A stretch of DNA of 64,000 bases from Streptomyces pactum (GCF_002005225.1 NZ_CP019724.1:7916001-7980000), one strand, 5' to 3'. Positions 1 through 41,400 are shown, counted from the first letter of the stretch. The notes: generated by a model from the letters alone, not told the origin. Program-made: numbers and translations.

Positions 1-1
1 C

Positions 2-1051
2 CTGCGTCTCGAGCTCCTCGACGCCGCCGGGCGGATCGTCGACAGCGCCCAGAGCTACGCCGGCCTGCGCGCCGTCGGCCTGCGCGGCAAGGCCGTCCTC
101 CTCAACGGACGCCCGGTCTTCCAGCGCCTCGTCCTCGACCAGGGCTGGTACCCGGACGGGCTGATGACCGCTCCGACCGACGAGGCCCTGGTGCGCGACA
201 TCGAGCTGGCCATGGAAGCCGGCTTCAACGGGGCCCGACTGCACCAGAAGGTCTTCGAGGAGCGCTTCCTCTACCACGCCGACCGCCTCGGCTACCTGGT
301 CTGGGGCGAGTTCGGCGACTGGGGCTGCGAGACGGGCGGCTCCTCCGGCGACAACCAGCGGCCCGACGCCTCCTACGTCGGCCAGTGGCTGGAGGCGCTC
401 GAACGCGACTACTCGCACCCCTCGATCATCGGCTGGTGCCCGCTCAACGAGACCTACCAAAAGCTCCACGACCGCATCACGGTACTCGACGACGTGACCC
501 GCGCGATGTTCCTGGCCACCAAGGCCATGGACACCACGCGGCCGGTCATCGACGCCTCCGGCTACGCCCACCGGGTCGCCGAGACCGACGTCTACGACTC
601 CCACAACTACGAACAGGACCCGGCCGCCTTCCGGGAGCTGATGTCCGGCCTCGCCAAGGACGCCCCCTTCGTCAACGCGTACGAGAACGGCACCCCGTAC
701 TCCCGGCCCTACCGGGGTCAGCCGTACTTCGTCAGCGAGTTCGGCGGCATCTGGTGGGACCCCGAGGCGGCCGCCGACCGCTCCGGCGAGGACCGCACCG
801 AGTCCTGGGGCTACGGCGAACGCGTCCGCGACGAGGCGGAGTTCCACGAGCGGTTCGCCGGTCTGACCGAAGTACTGCTGTCGGACCGCGGCATGTTCGG
901 CTACTGCTACACGCAACTGACCGACGTCTTCCAGGAACAGAACGGCCTCTACCGCTTCGACCGGGGTCGCAAACTGGACATCGCGCGCATCCGTGCCGCC
1001 CAGCTACGCCCGGCCGCGATCGAGGAGGAGGAGCCGGAGCACCGGGCGTGA
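2..1051 (+). CDS. Glycoside hydrolase family 2 protein, C-terminal part (5' end cut by window)
   Basis: The frame is open from base 2, so the gene starts upstream of the window; 349 residues are visible. It matches the end of the Ig-like domain and the TIM barrel of GH2 enzymes (beta-galactosidase, beta-glucuronidase, beta-mannosidase group). DQGWYPDGLM is followed by an AGFNGARLH segment. The Asn-Glu pair in GWCPLNET (Glu codon 449-451) fits the acid/base. The Glu in YFVSEFGG (codon 737-739) fits the nucleophile. Both are present, so the visible part looks catalytically intact. The protein ends with an acidic tail, EEEEPEHRA. Substrate cannot be told from this fragment. A perfect hairpin follows the stop, and the next gene starts a polyene-type cluster with its own putative operator, so I infer this is a flanking gene. 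A role in trimming a glycosylated product is possible but unsupported. Confidence 0.85.
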   Translation: MRLELLDAAGRIVDSAQSYAGLRAVGLRGKAVLLNGRPVFQRLVLDQGWYPDGLMTAPTDEALVRDIELAMEAGFNGARLHQKVFEERFLYHADRLGYLVWGEFGDWGCETGGSSGDNQRPDASYVGQWLEALERDYSHPSIIGWCPLNETYQKLHDRITVLDDVTRAMFLATKAMDTTRPVIDASGYAHRVAETDVYDSHNYEQDPAAFRELMSGLAKDAPFVNAYENGTPYSRPYRGQPYFVSEFGGIWWDPEAAADRSGEDRTESWGYGERVRDEAEFHERFAGLTEVLLSDRGMFGYCYTQLTDVFQEQNGLYRFDRGRKLDIARIRAAQLRPAAIEEEEPEHRA

Positions 1052-1056
1052 CGGCC

Positions 1057-1083
1057 GGCGGTCCGGGCCCGCCACGGACCGCC
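1057..1083 (+). terminator. Hairpin downstream of the GH2 gene
   Basis: A perfect 9-bp inverted repeat, GGCGGTCCG (1057-1065) and CGGACCGCC (1075-1083), with a 9-nt loop, begins 5 bases after the GH2 stop codon. There is no T-run, which is common for actinomycete terminators. It probably separates the GH2 gene from the polyketide genes. Confidence 0.55.
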
Positions 1084-1167
1084 CGCTCCGGCACCGCACC
1101 CCCTGAGCGATTCGCGCCGACTTGCGACGGTGTGCCGCCGGCCCGCCGTCGGCACCTCTCCGGAAGA

Positions 1168-1183
1168 CTCGCAAATTCCTTAG
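1168..1183. promoter_or_regulatory. Candidate PAS-LuxR (PimM/AmphRIV/FscRI-type) operator upstream of the sugar gene
   Basis: CTCGCAAATTCCTTAG matches 13 of 16 positions of CTVGGGAWWTCCCBAG, the consensus I recall for PimM and its orthologues. A TTGCAT hexamer starts 12 nt after the site and could be a -10; the site would then cover the -35 region, as reported for PimM targets. This is pattern matching only. The match is weaker than at 2486-2501, but it sits in the right place. Confidence 0.45.
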
Positions 1184-1379
1184 CCCCCGCAGTGCTTGCA
1201 TGGCTTCCACGAGGACGGCTCGTGAGAGCAGGCCGTGCGTCTCGTGGTCCGGCGGAGGGGCCGACGGTCCGGTCCCTCCGCCGGAGCGTGCGCATCTCGC
1301 CTCGGGTGCCGCCGCGTCCGGCCCGCGGATGCGGACCCCCACCCGACCGGTCCTCTCCGTGGCGGTGGAAAGAGGAAAG

Positions 1380-2417
1380 ATGTCCAAGCGCGCACTGATC
1401 ACCGGAATCACCGGGCAGGACGGCTCCTACCTGGCCGAGCACCTGCTGGGCCTCGGCTACCAGGTGTGGGGGCTCTGCCGGGGCCAGGCCAACCCGCGAA
1501 AGGACCGGACGGCGGAACTCATCCCCGGCCTGTCCTTCGTGGACGGCGACCTGATGGACCAGGGCAGCCTGGTCTCGGCGGTCGACCTGGTCCAGCCCGA
1601 CGAGGTCTACAACCTGGGGGCCATCTCCTTCGTCCCCATGTCCTGGCAGCAACCCGAACTCGTCACCGAGGTCAACGGCACCGGCGTGCTGCGCATGCTG
1701 GAGGCCATCCGCATGGTCAGCGGACTCAGCAAGTCCTCCGGCGGCGCCGCCCGCGGCCAGATCCGCTTCTACCAAGCGTCCTCCTCCGAGATGTTCGGGC
1801 AGGTCGCCGAGAGCCCGCAGAGCGAGACGACCCGGTTCCACCCGCGCAGCCCGTACGGCGTGGCCAAGACCTTCGGGCACTACATCACCCGAAACTACCG
1901 CGAGTCCTTCGGGATGTACGGCGTGTCCGGCATCCTCTTCAACCACGAGTCACCGCGCCGCGGCGCCGAGTTCGTGACCCGCAAGATCACTCTGGCCGTG
2001 GCCCAGATCAAACTGGGCATGGCCGACAAACTCAGCCTCGGCAACCTGGACGCTGAGCGTGACTGGGGCTTCGCCGGCGACTACGTGCGCGCCATGCACC
2101 TGATGCTCCAGCAGGAGGAGCCCGGGGACTACGTCGTCGGCACCGGCCGGATGCACACGGTCCGGGACGCGGCCCGGATCGCCTTCGAACACGTGGGGCT
2201 GGACTGGCGGGACCACGTCGTCGTCGACCCGAACCTCGTGCGGCCCGCCGAGGTCGAGACCCTGTGCGCCGACTCCGGCAACGCCCGCCGGGAGCTGGGC
2301 TGGGAACCCGAGGCCGACTTCGAGCAGCTCATGCGCATGATGGTCGAGTCCGACCTGCGCCAGGCCTCCCGCGACCGGGACTACAGCCGACTGGTCGCCG
2401 CCGCCGGGAACTGGTAG
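1380..2417 (+). CDS. gmd: GDP-mannose 4,6-dehydratase (NysDIII/AmphDIII/FscMIII-type)
   Basis: This 345-residue cytosolic extended short-chain dehydrogenase converts GDP-D-mannose to GDP-4-keto-6-deoxy-D-mannose, the precursor of GDP-mycosamine (or perosamine) in polyene antibiotics. The N-terminus MSKRALITGITGQDGSYL holds the GxxGxxG NAD(P) motif. SSSEMFG supplies the catalytic Ser region and YGVAKTFGHY the Tyr-x3-Lys pair. The NHESPRRGAEFVTRKIT segment is typical of this family. Length is normal. The start at 1380 is chosen because the family N-terminus begins there and AGAGGA lies just upstream; a longer frame from 1122 does not resemble the family. In the nystatin and amphotericin clusters the equivalent gene sits immediately before the six-module PKS gene, exactly as here. 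An aminotransferase and a glycosyltransferase needed to finish and attach the sugar are not in this window. Confidence 0.95.
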   Translation: MSKRALITGITGQDGSYLAEHLLGLGYQVWGLCRGQANPRKDRTAELIPGLSFVDGDLMDQGSLVSAVDLVQPDEVYNLGAISFVPMSWQQPELVTEVNGTGVLRMLEAIRMVSGLSKSSGGAARGQIRFYQASSSEMFGQVAESPQSETTRFHPRSPYGVAKTFGHYITRNYRESFGMYGVSGILFNHESPRRGAEFVTRKITLAVAQIKLGMADKLSLGNLDAERDWGFAGDYVRAMHLMLQQEEPGDYVVGTGRMHTVRDAARIAFEHVGLDWRDHVVVDPNLVRPAEVETLCADSGNARRELGWEPEADFEQLMRMMVESDLRQASRDRDYSRLVAAAGNW

Positions 2418-2431
2418 GCCCGACGGCCCCA

Positions 2432-2462
2432 CCGGGCCCGCGCCGGTAACCGGTAGGCCCGG
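2432..2462 (+). terminator. Nested hairpin after the GDP-mannose dehydratase gene
   Basis: CCGGGCC (2432-2438) pairs with GGCCCGG (2456-2462). Inside it CCGGT (2443-2447) can pair with ACCGG (2449-2453). The structure starts 15 bases after the stop. It lacks a T-run. It may end transcription of the sugar gene and so require a separate promoter for the PKS genes. Confidence 0.35.
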
Positions 2463-2485
2463 CCGGGCCCGGGCCCCCGCACACA

Positions 2486-2501
2486 CTAGGGAATTCCGCA
2501 G
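2486..2501. promoter_or_regulatory. Candidate PAS-LuxR (PimM-type) operator upstream of the PKS genes
   Basis: CTAGGGAATTCCGCAG matches 15 of 16 positions of CTVGGGAWWTCCCBAG; only position 13 differs (G for C). A GACACT hexamer starts 11 nt after the site and could be a -10, which would put the activator site over the -35. It is AT-rich in an otherwise very GC-rich region, which makes a chance match less likely. It is the best of the four sites in the window. Confidence 0.65.
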
Positions 2502-2837
2502 GCGTTCCCGCCGACACTGGGCGCATGGTCCGCGAAACCGTGTGTACGCCACCCGCACCGGGCGCCCGCTCCCGAGGAGCGGAGCCCCGTGCGGTGCCCG
2601 CGCGGTGCCGGGCCGGGGAACCGGCCCGGACCCGCGGCCCCCGGCGGGAGCCGCGGCCCGGCCGCCCCCGCGTGTGACCTTCCGCGCCGGTCCCGCCGCC
2701 GCCCCGGTGCCTCCCGCCACCGCCCCCCTCCTACCAGGATCCCGGTCGTCCCGGTGTCGAACGGCCGTCCCGAACATCCGGTGCCCACGCCGGACCACCA
2801 GCCGTCCGCCGGTCTTTTCCAGATGGGTTGCGTTGAA

Positions 2838-32468
<29,631 letters not shown>

Positions 32469-32469
32469 C

Positions 32470-32475
32470 GGAGAG
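32470..32475 (+). promoter_or_regulatory. Ribosome binding site deciding the start of the four-module PKS
   Basis: GGAGAG lies just upstream of ATG 32479 and just past the stop of the preceding gene (32466-32468). It favours ATG 32479 over a TTG at 32449 that would overlap the previous coding region. Confidence 0.75.
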
Positions 32476-32478
32476 ATC

Positions 32479-35400
32479 ATGACCACGCCCAGCGAAAAAG
32501 TCGTCGAAGCTCTCCGGGCCTCCCTCAAGGAGACCGAGCGCCTGCGCAGGCAGAACCGGGAACTGACCGAGGCTGCCACCGAACCCGTCGCCATCGTCGC
32601 CATGGGCTGCCGCTACCCCGGCGGCGTCGGCTCCCCGGAAGACCTGTGGCAGCTCGTCGCCTCCGGCACCGACGCCATCGGCGGCTTCCCCACCGACCGC
32701 GGCTGGGACCTGGACGCCCTGCGCGACGCCGGCGTCGACGCCCGCGGCCACGCCGTCAGCCAGCAGGGCGGATTCCTCGACGGGGCCGCCGACTTCGACG
32801 CCGCCTTCTTCGGCATCTCGCCCCGTGAGGCCGTGTCGATGGACCCCCAGCAGCGACTGCTCCTGGAAACCTCCTGGGAGACCCTGGAACGCGCCGGCAT
32901 CGACCCGCGCAGCCTGCGCGGCAGCTCCACCGGCGTCTACGTCGGCACCAACGGCCAGGACTACGCCTACCTGCTGGTGCGTTCCCTGTCCGACGCCACC
33001 GGCGACATCGGCACCGGCATCGCGGCCAGCGCCACCTCCGGCCGCCTGTCCTACACCCTCGGCCTGGAGGGGCCCGCGGTCACCGTCGACACCGCCTGCT
33101 CCTCCTCCCTCGTCGCCCTGCACACGGCCGCCCACGCCCTGCGCGCCGGGGAGTGCACCCTCGCCCTGGCCGGCGGCGTCAACGTGATGTCCGCACCCGG
33201 CTCCCTCATGGAGTTCAGCCGGCAGGGCGGCCTGGCCGGCGACGGCCGCTGCAAGGCCTTCTCCGACGACGCCGACGGCACCGGCTGGTCCGAGGGCGTC
33301 GGCATGCTGCTGCTGGAGCGCCTGTCCGACGCCCGCCGCAACGGCCACCCCGTCCTCGCCGTCATCCGCGGCTCCGCCGTCAACCAGGACGGCGCCTCCA
33401 ACGGCTTCACCGCCCCCAACGGCCCCTCCCAGCGGCGCGTCATCCAGCGCGCCCTGGACACCGCCGGGCTGACCCCCGCCGACGTCGACACCGTCGAGGC
33501 CCACGGCACCGGCACCCCCCTCGGCGACCCCATCGAGGCCCAGGCCATCCTCGCCACCTACGGCCGGGACCGCGACCCCGGACAGCCGCTGATGCTCGGC
33601 TCCGTCAAGTCGAACATCGGGCACGCGCAGGCCGCCGCCGGAGTCGCGGGCGTCATCAAGACGGTCATGGCCATGCGCCACGGCGAGCTGCCCCGCACCC
33701 TGCACGCCGACCGGCCCTCGCGCCACGTCGACTGGACCTCCGGGGCCGTCCGCCTCCTCACCGAGCCCACCCTGTGGCCGGAGACCGGCCGCCCGCGCCG
33801 CGCCGGCGTCTCCTCCTTCGGGATCAGCGGCACCAACGCCCACGTCGTGCTGGAGGAGGCCCGCCCGGTGCCCGAGGACACCACCGGACCCGGCGCCCCC
33901 GAAGCCGCCCCGGCCGTCGTGCCGTGGCCGGTCGCGGGCAGGTCCGAGGAGGCGCTGGCGGAACAGCTCTCCCGGATCACCCGGCTGACGGACGCCCCGG
34001 CCCTGGACGTGGGCTTCTCCCTCGCGTCGGGCCGCTCCGTGTTCGAGCACCGGGCGGTGCTCCTGGCGGGTGTGGACGGGGTGCCGTCCGAGGTCGCACG
34101 CGGCCGTGCCGTCGAGCGCACGCTCGCCGTGCTGTTCTCGGGCCAGGGCTCGCAGCGCCCCGGCATGGGCCGGGAGCTCTACGCCCGGTTCCCCGTTTTC
34201 GCCCGGGCCCTGGACGCCGTACTGGAACGGCTCGACGGCGAGCTCGAACACCCGCTGCGGGACGTCGTCTTCGCCGGCCGCCGCACGCCCGAGGCCGAAC
34301 TCCTCGACACCACCGGCTACACCCAGCCCGCCCTGTTCGCGCTGGAGGTCGCCCTGTACCGGCTCGTCGAGTCGTGGGGCGTGCACCCGGAGTTCGTGGC
34401 CGGTCACTCGGTCGGCGAGATCACGGCCGCGCACGTGGCGGGCGTCCTCTCCCTCGACGACGCCTGCACGCTGGTCGCGGCCCGCGCCCGGCTGATGCGC
34501 GAACTGCCCGCCGGCGGCGCGATGGTCGCCGTGCGGGCGACGGAGGACGAGGTCACCCCGCTGCTGACGGAGGGCGTGTCCCTCGCCGCCGTCAACGGCC
34601 CGGACGCGGTCGTCCTCGCCGGCCCCGAGACCGAAGTGCTCGCCCTCGCCCGTCGTTTCGGCGACACCGGCCGCAAGACCCAGCGCCTGGCCGTCAGCCA
34701 CGCCTTCCACTCACCGCTGATGGACCCCATGCTCGCGGAGTTCCGCCGCGTCGCCGAAGCGCTGACCTACCACGAGCCCGTCGTCCCCGTGGTCTCCAAC
34801 GTGACCGGCGCCGTCGCCGAGCCGGAGCTGCTGTGCTCGGCCGAGTACTGGGTACGGCACGTGCGCGAGACCGTCCGCTTCGCCGACGGCGTGCACGCCC
34901 TCGCCGACGCCGGAGCCGACGCCTTCCTGGAGCTCGGCCCCGACGGCACCCTGACCGCCCTGGCGGCCCGCACCCTGGACGGCACCGCCGGCTTCGTCGC
35001 CGTACCGGCGCTGCGCAAGGACCGCGCCGAGGAACGCGCCCTGCTCACCGCGCTCGCCCGCCTCCACGTGGCCGGCGCCACCGTCGACTGGACGCCGCTC
35101 TTCGACGGCACCGGCGCCCGCCGCACCGACCTGCCCACCTACGCCTGGCAGCACGAGCGCTACTGGCCGGTGCTGATGGCCGCCGCCGGCGACGTGAGTG
35201 CCGCCGGACTCGTCTCCGCCGAACACCCGCTGCTCGGCGCCGCCGTCTCCCTGGCCGGACTCGACGGCGTCCTGTTCACCGGACGGCTCTCCGCCCAGAC
35301 CCACCCCTGGCTCCTGGACCACACGGTGGGCGGCATGGTGGCCTTCCCCGCCACCGGCTTCCTCGAACTCGCCGTACGCGCCGGCGACCAGGTCGGCTGC

Positions 35401-38400
35401 GACCGCGTCGACGAACTCACCCTCGCCAAGCCCCTCGTCCTCAGCGAGAACTCCGCAGCCCTCGTCCAGGTGTGGGTCGGCGCACCCGACGAGAACGGCG
35501 CCCGCAAGGTCACCGTCTACTCGCAGAGTGTGGACGACCCCGAGCAGCGCTGGACCGAGCACGCGGGCGGCGTCCTCACCGGGGGCGAGCGCGTCGCCGC
35601 CTTCGACGCGAGCGTCTGGCCGCCCCGCAACGCCGTCGCCGCCGACCTGGAGGGCTTCTACGAGCGCACCGAGTACGGCCCCGTCTTCCAGGGCCTGCGC
35701 TCCGTCTGGCGCCGCGGCGACGAGGCGTACGTCGAGGTCGCCCTGCCCGCCCAGGTCGACGACGCCGAGTACTACGGCATGCACCCGGCCCTGCTGGACG
35801 CGGCCGTCCAGGCGGTCGGCTTCGCGGGACTGGGCGACGGCAAGCAACTCGTGCCGTTCTCCTGGTCCGGGGTGTCGCTGCACGCCGGCGGCGCCTCCGT
35901 GGTCCGCGTCCGCGTCACCCGCACCGGCGAGGACTCCGTCGCCATCGCCGCCGTCGACGTCGAGGGCGCGCCCGTGCTCTCCGCCGAGTCCCTGATCCTC
36001 CGCGTCCCCTCCGCCATCCAGGCGCCCGCCCCGCGCACCGGCGAACAGGACGGCCTCCTGCGGCTCCGGTGGACACCCGCGCCCGAAACCGCCACCACCC
36101 CCGCCGTCCGCTGCACCACCCTCGACGGCGGCCCCTCCGCCCCCGGCGCGGCCCACCACCCCACGCTCGCCGCGTGCGTGAGCGCCTCACCGGCGCCCGA
36201 ACTGGTCCTCGTACCGCTGGACGGCACGGCGGGCGGCGACGGCGCGGAGGCCTGCCCGCCGTCCGCCGTCCACGCGCTCGCCGCACGCGCCCTGGACCTC
36301 GTGCAGCAGTGGCTGGAGCTGAACCCCGCCGCCCCGTCCCGCCTGGTGTTCGTCACCCGCCGAGCCGTCGCCGCCGACTTCGGGGAGCCGGTGCGCGACC
36401 TCGCCGCCGCCGCCGTCTGGGGCCTGGTGCGCAGCGCGGACGCCGAGAACCCCGGCCGCTTCGCCCTGCTCGACCTCGATCAGGACACGGACCTCGCGGC
36501 GGCGACCGCGCAGTTGCCCGGCCTGCTGGCCGGCGGGGACGCCCAGTTCGTCGTCCGCGACGACACCGTCCGCGTCGCCCGGCTCGCCCGTCTGACCGGC
36601 GGAGCGGGTCTCCTCCCCGTCGCCGGCCTGCCCTGGCGCCTCGACAGCGAGGACCGGGGCAACCTCGACGGCCTCGCCCTCGTACCGTCCCCGGACCTGC
36701 TGGAGAGCCCGCAGGGGCGTCAGGTGCGGGTGGAGGTGCGGGCCGCGGGCCTGAACTTCCGCGACGTGCTCAACGCACTGGACATGTATCCCGGCGAGGC
36801 CGGGCTCCTCGGCTCCGAGGCCGCCGGTGTGGTCACCGCGACCGGGCCCGGCGTCACCGGCCTGCGGACCGGCGACCGCGTCATGGGCATGGTCCCCGGC
36901 GGACTCGCCGACACCGCCCTCATCGACGAGCGCTACCTCGTCCGGGTGCCGGAGGGGTGGTCGGACGTGGAGGCGGCGTCGGTGCCGCTGGTGTTCCTGA
37001 CGGCTCTGTACGCGTTCCGTGATCTGGCGGGTTTGCGTAAGGGTGAGTCGGTGCTGGTGCATGCCGGTGCCGGTGGCGTCGGCATGGCGGCGGTGGGGCT
37101 GGCGCGTCATCTGGGGGCGGAGGTGTTCGCGACCGCGAGTGAGGGCAAGTGGGATGTCCTGCGGTCGATGGGGTTGGACGACGATCACATCGCGTCGTCG
37201 CGTGATCTCGGATTCGAGGAGAAGTTCCGGGGGGTGACGGGTGGCCGGGGTGTCGATGTGGTGCTGAACGCTCTGGCGGGTGAGTTCGTGGACGCGTCGC
37301 TGCGGCTGACGGCCGCGGGCGGCCGGTTCCTGGAGATGGGCAAGACCGACGTCCGTGACCCGGGGACGGTCGGCGGGGACGTCACCTACCGCGCCTTCGA
37401 CCTCGGCGAAGCGGCACCGGAACGCATCCAGGCGATGCTGCGCGAGCTCCTGGAACTCTTCGACGCGGGTGCGTTGGAGTCGTTGCCGGTGCGGACGTGG
37501 GATGTGCGGCGGGCGCGTGAGGCGTTCCGGTTCATGAGCCGTGCTGAGCACGTGGGGAAGATCGTGCTGACGATGCCGCGGCGGTGGGATCCCGAGGGCA
37601 CGGTGCTGGTCACGGGTGGGACCGGTGGTCTGGCGCGGGAGCTGGCGCGGCATCTGGTGGGGGAGCGGGGTGTTCGGCATCTGCTGCTGACCTCGCGTCG
37701 GGGTCTGGACGCTCCTGGTGCTGAGGATCTGCGTGAGGAGTTGGCGGCTGCTGGTGCGTCGGTGTCGGTGGTGGCGTGTGATGTGGCTGACCGTGAGGCG
37801 TTGGCGGGGGTGTTGGCGGGGGTCGATCCTGCGCGTCCGTTGACGGCGGTGGTGCATACGGCGGGTGTGCTGGACGACGGTGTGGTGTCGTCGTTGTCGG
37901 CGGAGCGGGTGTCGGGGGTGCTGCGTCCGAAGGTGGACGGGGCGTGGCATCTGCACGAGTTGACGCGGGACGCCGATCTGGCGGCGTTCGTGTTGTTCTC
38001 GTCGGTGTCGGGTGTGATGGGCAGTGCGGGGCAGGGCAATTACGCGGCGGCGAATGTCTTCCTGGACGCGCTGGCGCAGTCGCGTGCGGCGTCGGGGCTG
38101 CCGGCGTTGTCGCTGGCGTGGGGTGCCTGGGCCCAGGACAGCGGCATGACCGGCACCCTCACCGAAGCCGACATGCAGCGCATCGCCGCCTCCGGCGCCG
38201 CACCCATCCCCGTCGAACGCGGCCTCGCCCTCTTCGACGCCGCCACCCTCTGCGACGAGCCCCTGGTCGTGCCCATCGGCGCATCCACCGGAGACATGCG
38301 CATCCCCGGCGAGGTGCCGCCGCTGCTGCGCGACCTGGTCCGCGGCACCCGGCGCTCCGCCGCCACCGCCGTGGGCGGCGCGAGCACCGCCGCCGACCTC

Positions 38401-41400
38401 ACCCGCCGGCTCCTCGACCTCCCCGCGGACGAGCGCGTCCGCTTCGCGGTCGAGCTGGTGCGCGTCGAGGCCGCCGCGGTACTGGGCCACGCCTCACCCA
38501 AGTCCGTCGACTCCGGCCGGGAGTTCCGCGAGCTGGGCTTCGACTCCCTCACCGCCGTCGAACTCCGCAACCGTCTGACCACCGTCACCGGCCTGCGGCT
38601 CCCGGCCACCCTCGTCTTCGACTACCCGACCCCCGACGGCCTCGCCACCCACCTCGTCGCCGAACTCCTCGACGAACACGGCGACCAGCCCCTCCCCGTC
38701 GTCACCGCCGACGTGGCCGACGACCCCGTGGCCATCGTCGGCATGGCATGCCGGATGCCGGGCGGCGTCACCACCCCCGACGACCTGTGGCGCATGCTCG
38801 CCGACGGCGAAGACGGCATCACCGCCTTCCCGACCGACCGAGGCTGGGACCTCGACACCCTCTTCGGCGGCGGCCACGACGCCCGGGGCGTCAGCGCCAC
38901 CCGCCGCGGCGGCTTCCTGCACGACGTCGGCGGATTCGACGCCGCCTTCTTCGGGATCTCGCCGCGCGAGGCACTGGCCATGGACCCGCAGCAGCGGCTC
39001 CTGCTGGAGACCTCCTGGGAGGCGTTCGAACGCGCCGGCATCGACCCCGCCGACCTGCGCGGCAGCGCCACCGGCATCTTCGTCGGCACCACCGGCCAGG
39101 ACTACGCCACGCTGGTCATGAACTCCCGCGAGGACGTCGAGGGCCACGCCAGCACCGGCCTCGCCACCAGTGTCATCTCCGGACGAGTCTCGTACACCTT
39201 CGGCCTGGAGGGCCCGGCGGTCACCGTCGACACCGCCTGCTCCTCCTCCCTGGTCGCCCTCCACCTCGCCGCCCAGTCCCTGCGGAGCGGGGAGAGCTCC
39301 CTCGCCCTCGCGGGCGGCGTCACCGTGCTGTCGACCCCGATGAACTTCTCCGGCTTCACCCGGCAGGGCGGGCTGGCCGGCGACGGCCTGTGCAAGGCGT
39401 TCGCCGACGCGGCCGACGGCACCGGCTGGTCCGAGGGCGTCGGCATGCTGGTCCTGGAGCGGCTGTCCGACGCGCGGCGCAACGGGCACGAGGTGCTGGC
39501 CGTGGTCCGCGGCTCGGCGATCAACCAGGACGGCGCGTCCAACGGCCTCACCGCGCCCAACGGCCCCTCCCAGCAGCGGGTCATCCGCCAGGCCCTGGCG
39601 AGCGCGGGCCTCACCCCGGCCGACGTGGACGCCGTGGAGGCGCACGGCACGGGCACGACGCTCGGTGACCCGATCGAGGCGCAGGCCCTCCTCGCCACCT
39701 ACGGGCGTGACCGGGACGCGGAGCGTCCGCTGCTGCTGGGCTCCGTCAAGTCGAACATCGGGCACACGCAGGCCGCCGCCGGTGTCGCGGGCGTCATGAA
39801 GATGGTCCTGGCGATGCGGCACCGCGAGCTGCCCCGCACCCTGCACGTGGACCGGCCCTCCACGCACGTCGACTGGGCGGCGGGCGCGGTGCGCCTGCTG
39901 ACCGAGCCGGCTCCGTGGCCGGACACGGACCGTCCGTGGCGCGCGGGTGTCTCGTCCTTCGGCCTCAGCGGGACCAACGCCCACGTCATCCTGGAATGCC
40001 CCGAGCCGATCGGCGCACCGGACACGGCGGCACCCGCCGACGCTCCGGAAGCCGCCTTGGCGGCGAAGCCCGCCGTCGTGCCCGCGGTGGTGCCGTGGGT
40101 GGTGTCGGCGCGGACGGAGGAGGCGCTGCCGGGTCAGGTGGAGCGGGTGCGGTCGCTGGAGGCCGTGTCCGCGCTGGATGTGGGGTATTCGCTGGCTTCG
40201 GGTCGTTCGGTGTTCGAGCATCGGGCGGTGTTGCTGGCGGGTGTGGACGGCGGGTTGTCGGAGGTGGCGCGGGGGCGTGCGGGGGAGCGGTCGCTCGCGG
40301 TGCTGTTCTCGGGTCAGGGTTCGCAGCGTGCGGGGATGGGGCGGGAGTTGTATGCCCGGTTCCCGGTGTTCGCGGAGGCGCTGGACGCCGTACTGGCGCA
40401 CTTGGACCGGGAGTCGTCGCTGCGGGAGGTGATGTTCGGGGAGTCCGACCTTCTCGATGACACGGGTTACACGCAGCCGGCGTTGTTCGCGCTGGAGGTG
40501 GCCCTGTATCGGCTGGTGGAGTCGTGGGGTGTGCGGCCGGAGTTCGTGGCCGGTCATTCCATCGGTGAGGTCACGGCCGCGCATGTGGCGGGTGTGCTGT
40601 CGCTGGAGGACGCGTGCACGCTGGTGGCGGCCCGTGCCCGGCTGATGGGGGAGCTGCCCGCGGGCGGTGCGATGGTCGCCGTCCAGGCCGCCGAGGTGGA
40701 GGTCCGTCCGCTGCTGACGGAGGGTGTGTCCCTGGCCGCGGTCAACGGTCCCGACGCGGTGGTCGTCGCCGGTGTGGAGGGTGAGGTCCTGGGCCTGGCG
40801 GAGGCGTTCGACGGTCGTAAGACCCGGCGGCTGTCGGTGAGCCATGCGTTCCATTCGCCGTTGATGGAGCCGATGCTCGACGCGTTCCGTGAGGTCGCCG
40901 AGGGGCTGACCTACCACGAGCCGTCCCTTCCCGTCGTCTCGAACGTGACGGGCGCCCTCGCCGACGCCGGCCTGCTGTGCTCGGCGGAGTACTGGGTGCG
41001 GCACGTCCGGGAGACCGTGCGTTTCGCGGACGGGGTCCGTACCCTGACCGGGGCCGGGGTGAACGCCTTCCTGGAGCTCGGCCCCGACGGCGTCCTCACC
41101 TCCATGGCGGCCGGCACCCTGGACACGGCCGACGACGCCACGGTGGCCGTTCCGGCGCTGCGCAAGGACCGCGACGAGGAGACCGCGCTGCTCACCGCGC
41201 TCGCGCGGCTCCACGTGTCCGGCGTGACCGTCGACTGGACGCCGTGCTTCGAGGGGACCGGTGCGCACGGGGTCGCGCTGCCCACGTACGCCTTCCACCA
41301 CGAGCGGTACTGGCCGCGCCCCGCCGCCCACACCGGGGACGTCACGGGCGCCGGTCTGCGGCCCGCCGAGCATCCGCTGCTCGGCGCCGCCACCGCGCTC

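Larger units (their letters stand above)
1052..1379. other. Intergenic region between the GH2 gene and the GDP-mannose dehydratase gene
   Basis: This 328-base stretch has no convincing coding region. It contains the hairpin at 1057-1083, a candidate PAS-LuxR operator at 1168-1183 with a possible -10 (TTGCAT, 1196-1201), and the dehydratase ribosome binding site (AGAGGA, 1371-1376). The dehydratase frame stays open upstream to 1122, but that translation is low-complexity Arg/Ser/Pro sequence unlike the family. Confidence 0.7.
2418..2837. other. Intergenic region before the six-module PKS gene
   Basis: This 420-base region has no supported gene. It holds the nested hairpin at 2432-2462 and a very good PAS-LuxR operator match at 2486-2501. 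A possible -10 (GACACT, 2513-2518) would leave a leader of about 310 bases. The PKS frame is open back to 2589, but the translation there is low-complexity Pro/Arg/Gly and is taken as leader. Confidence 0.65.
32581..38682 (+). other. PKS module 7: KS-AT(malonyl)-DH-ER-KR(B)-ACP
   Basis: KS Cys is residue 207, AT Ser 644 (GHSVGE). The DH has [10 protein letters not shown] (His 948) and HPALLDAAV (Asp 1107). The ER has [16 protein letters not shown] and the NADPH motif [19 protein letters not shown] (around 37059-37115). The KR has GGTGGLA, LDD and Tyr 1855. ACP Ser is 2023. All reductive residues are present, so a methylene (C11) is expected. Confidence 0.88.

Noticed and set aside
1122..1379. 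N-terminal extension of the GDP-mannose dehydratase
   Set aside because: The added 86 residues are low complexity, lack a ribosome binding site and include the putative operator; the family starts at MSKRALITG.
2589..2837. N-terminal extension of the six-module PKS from a GTG
   Set aside because: The extension is Pro/Arg-rich and unlike docking domains. The ATG at 2838 aligns without gaps with the starts of two other PKS genes here.
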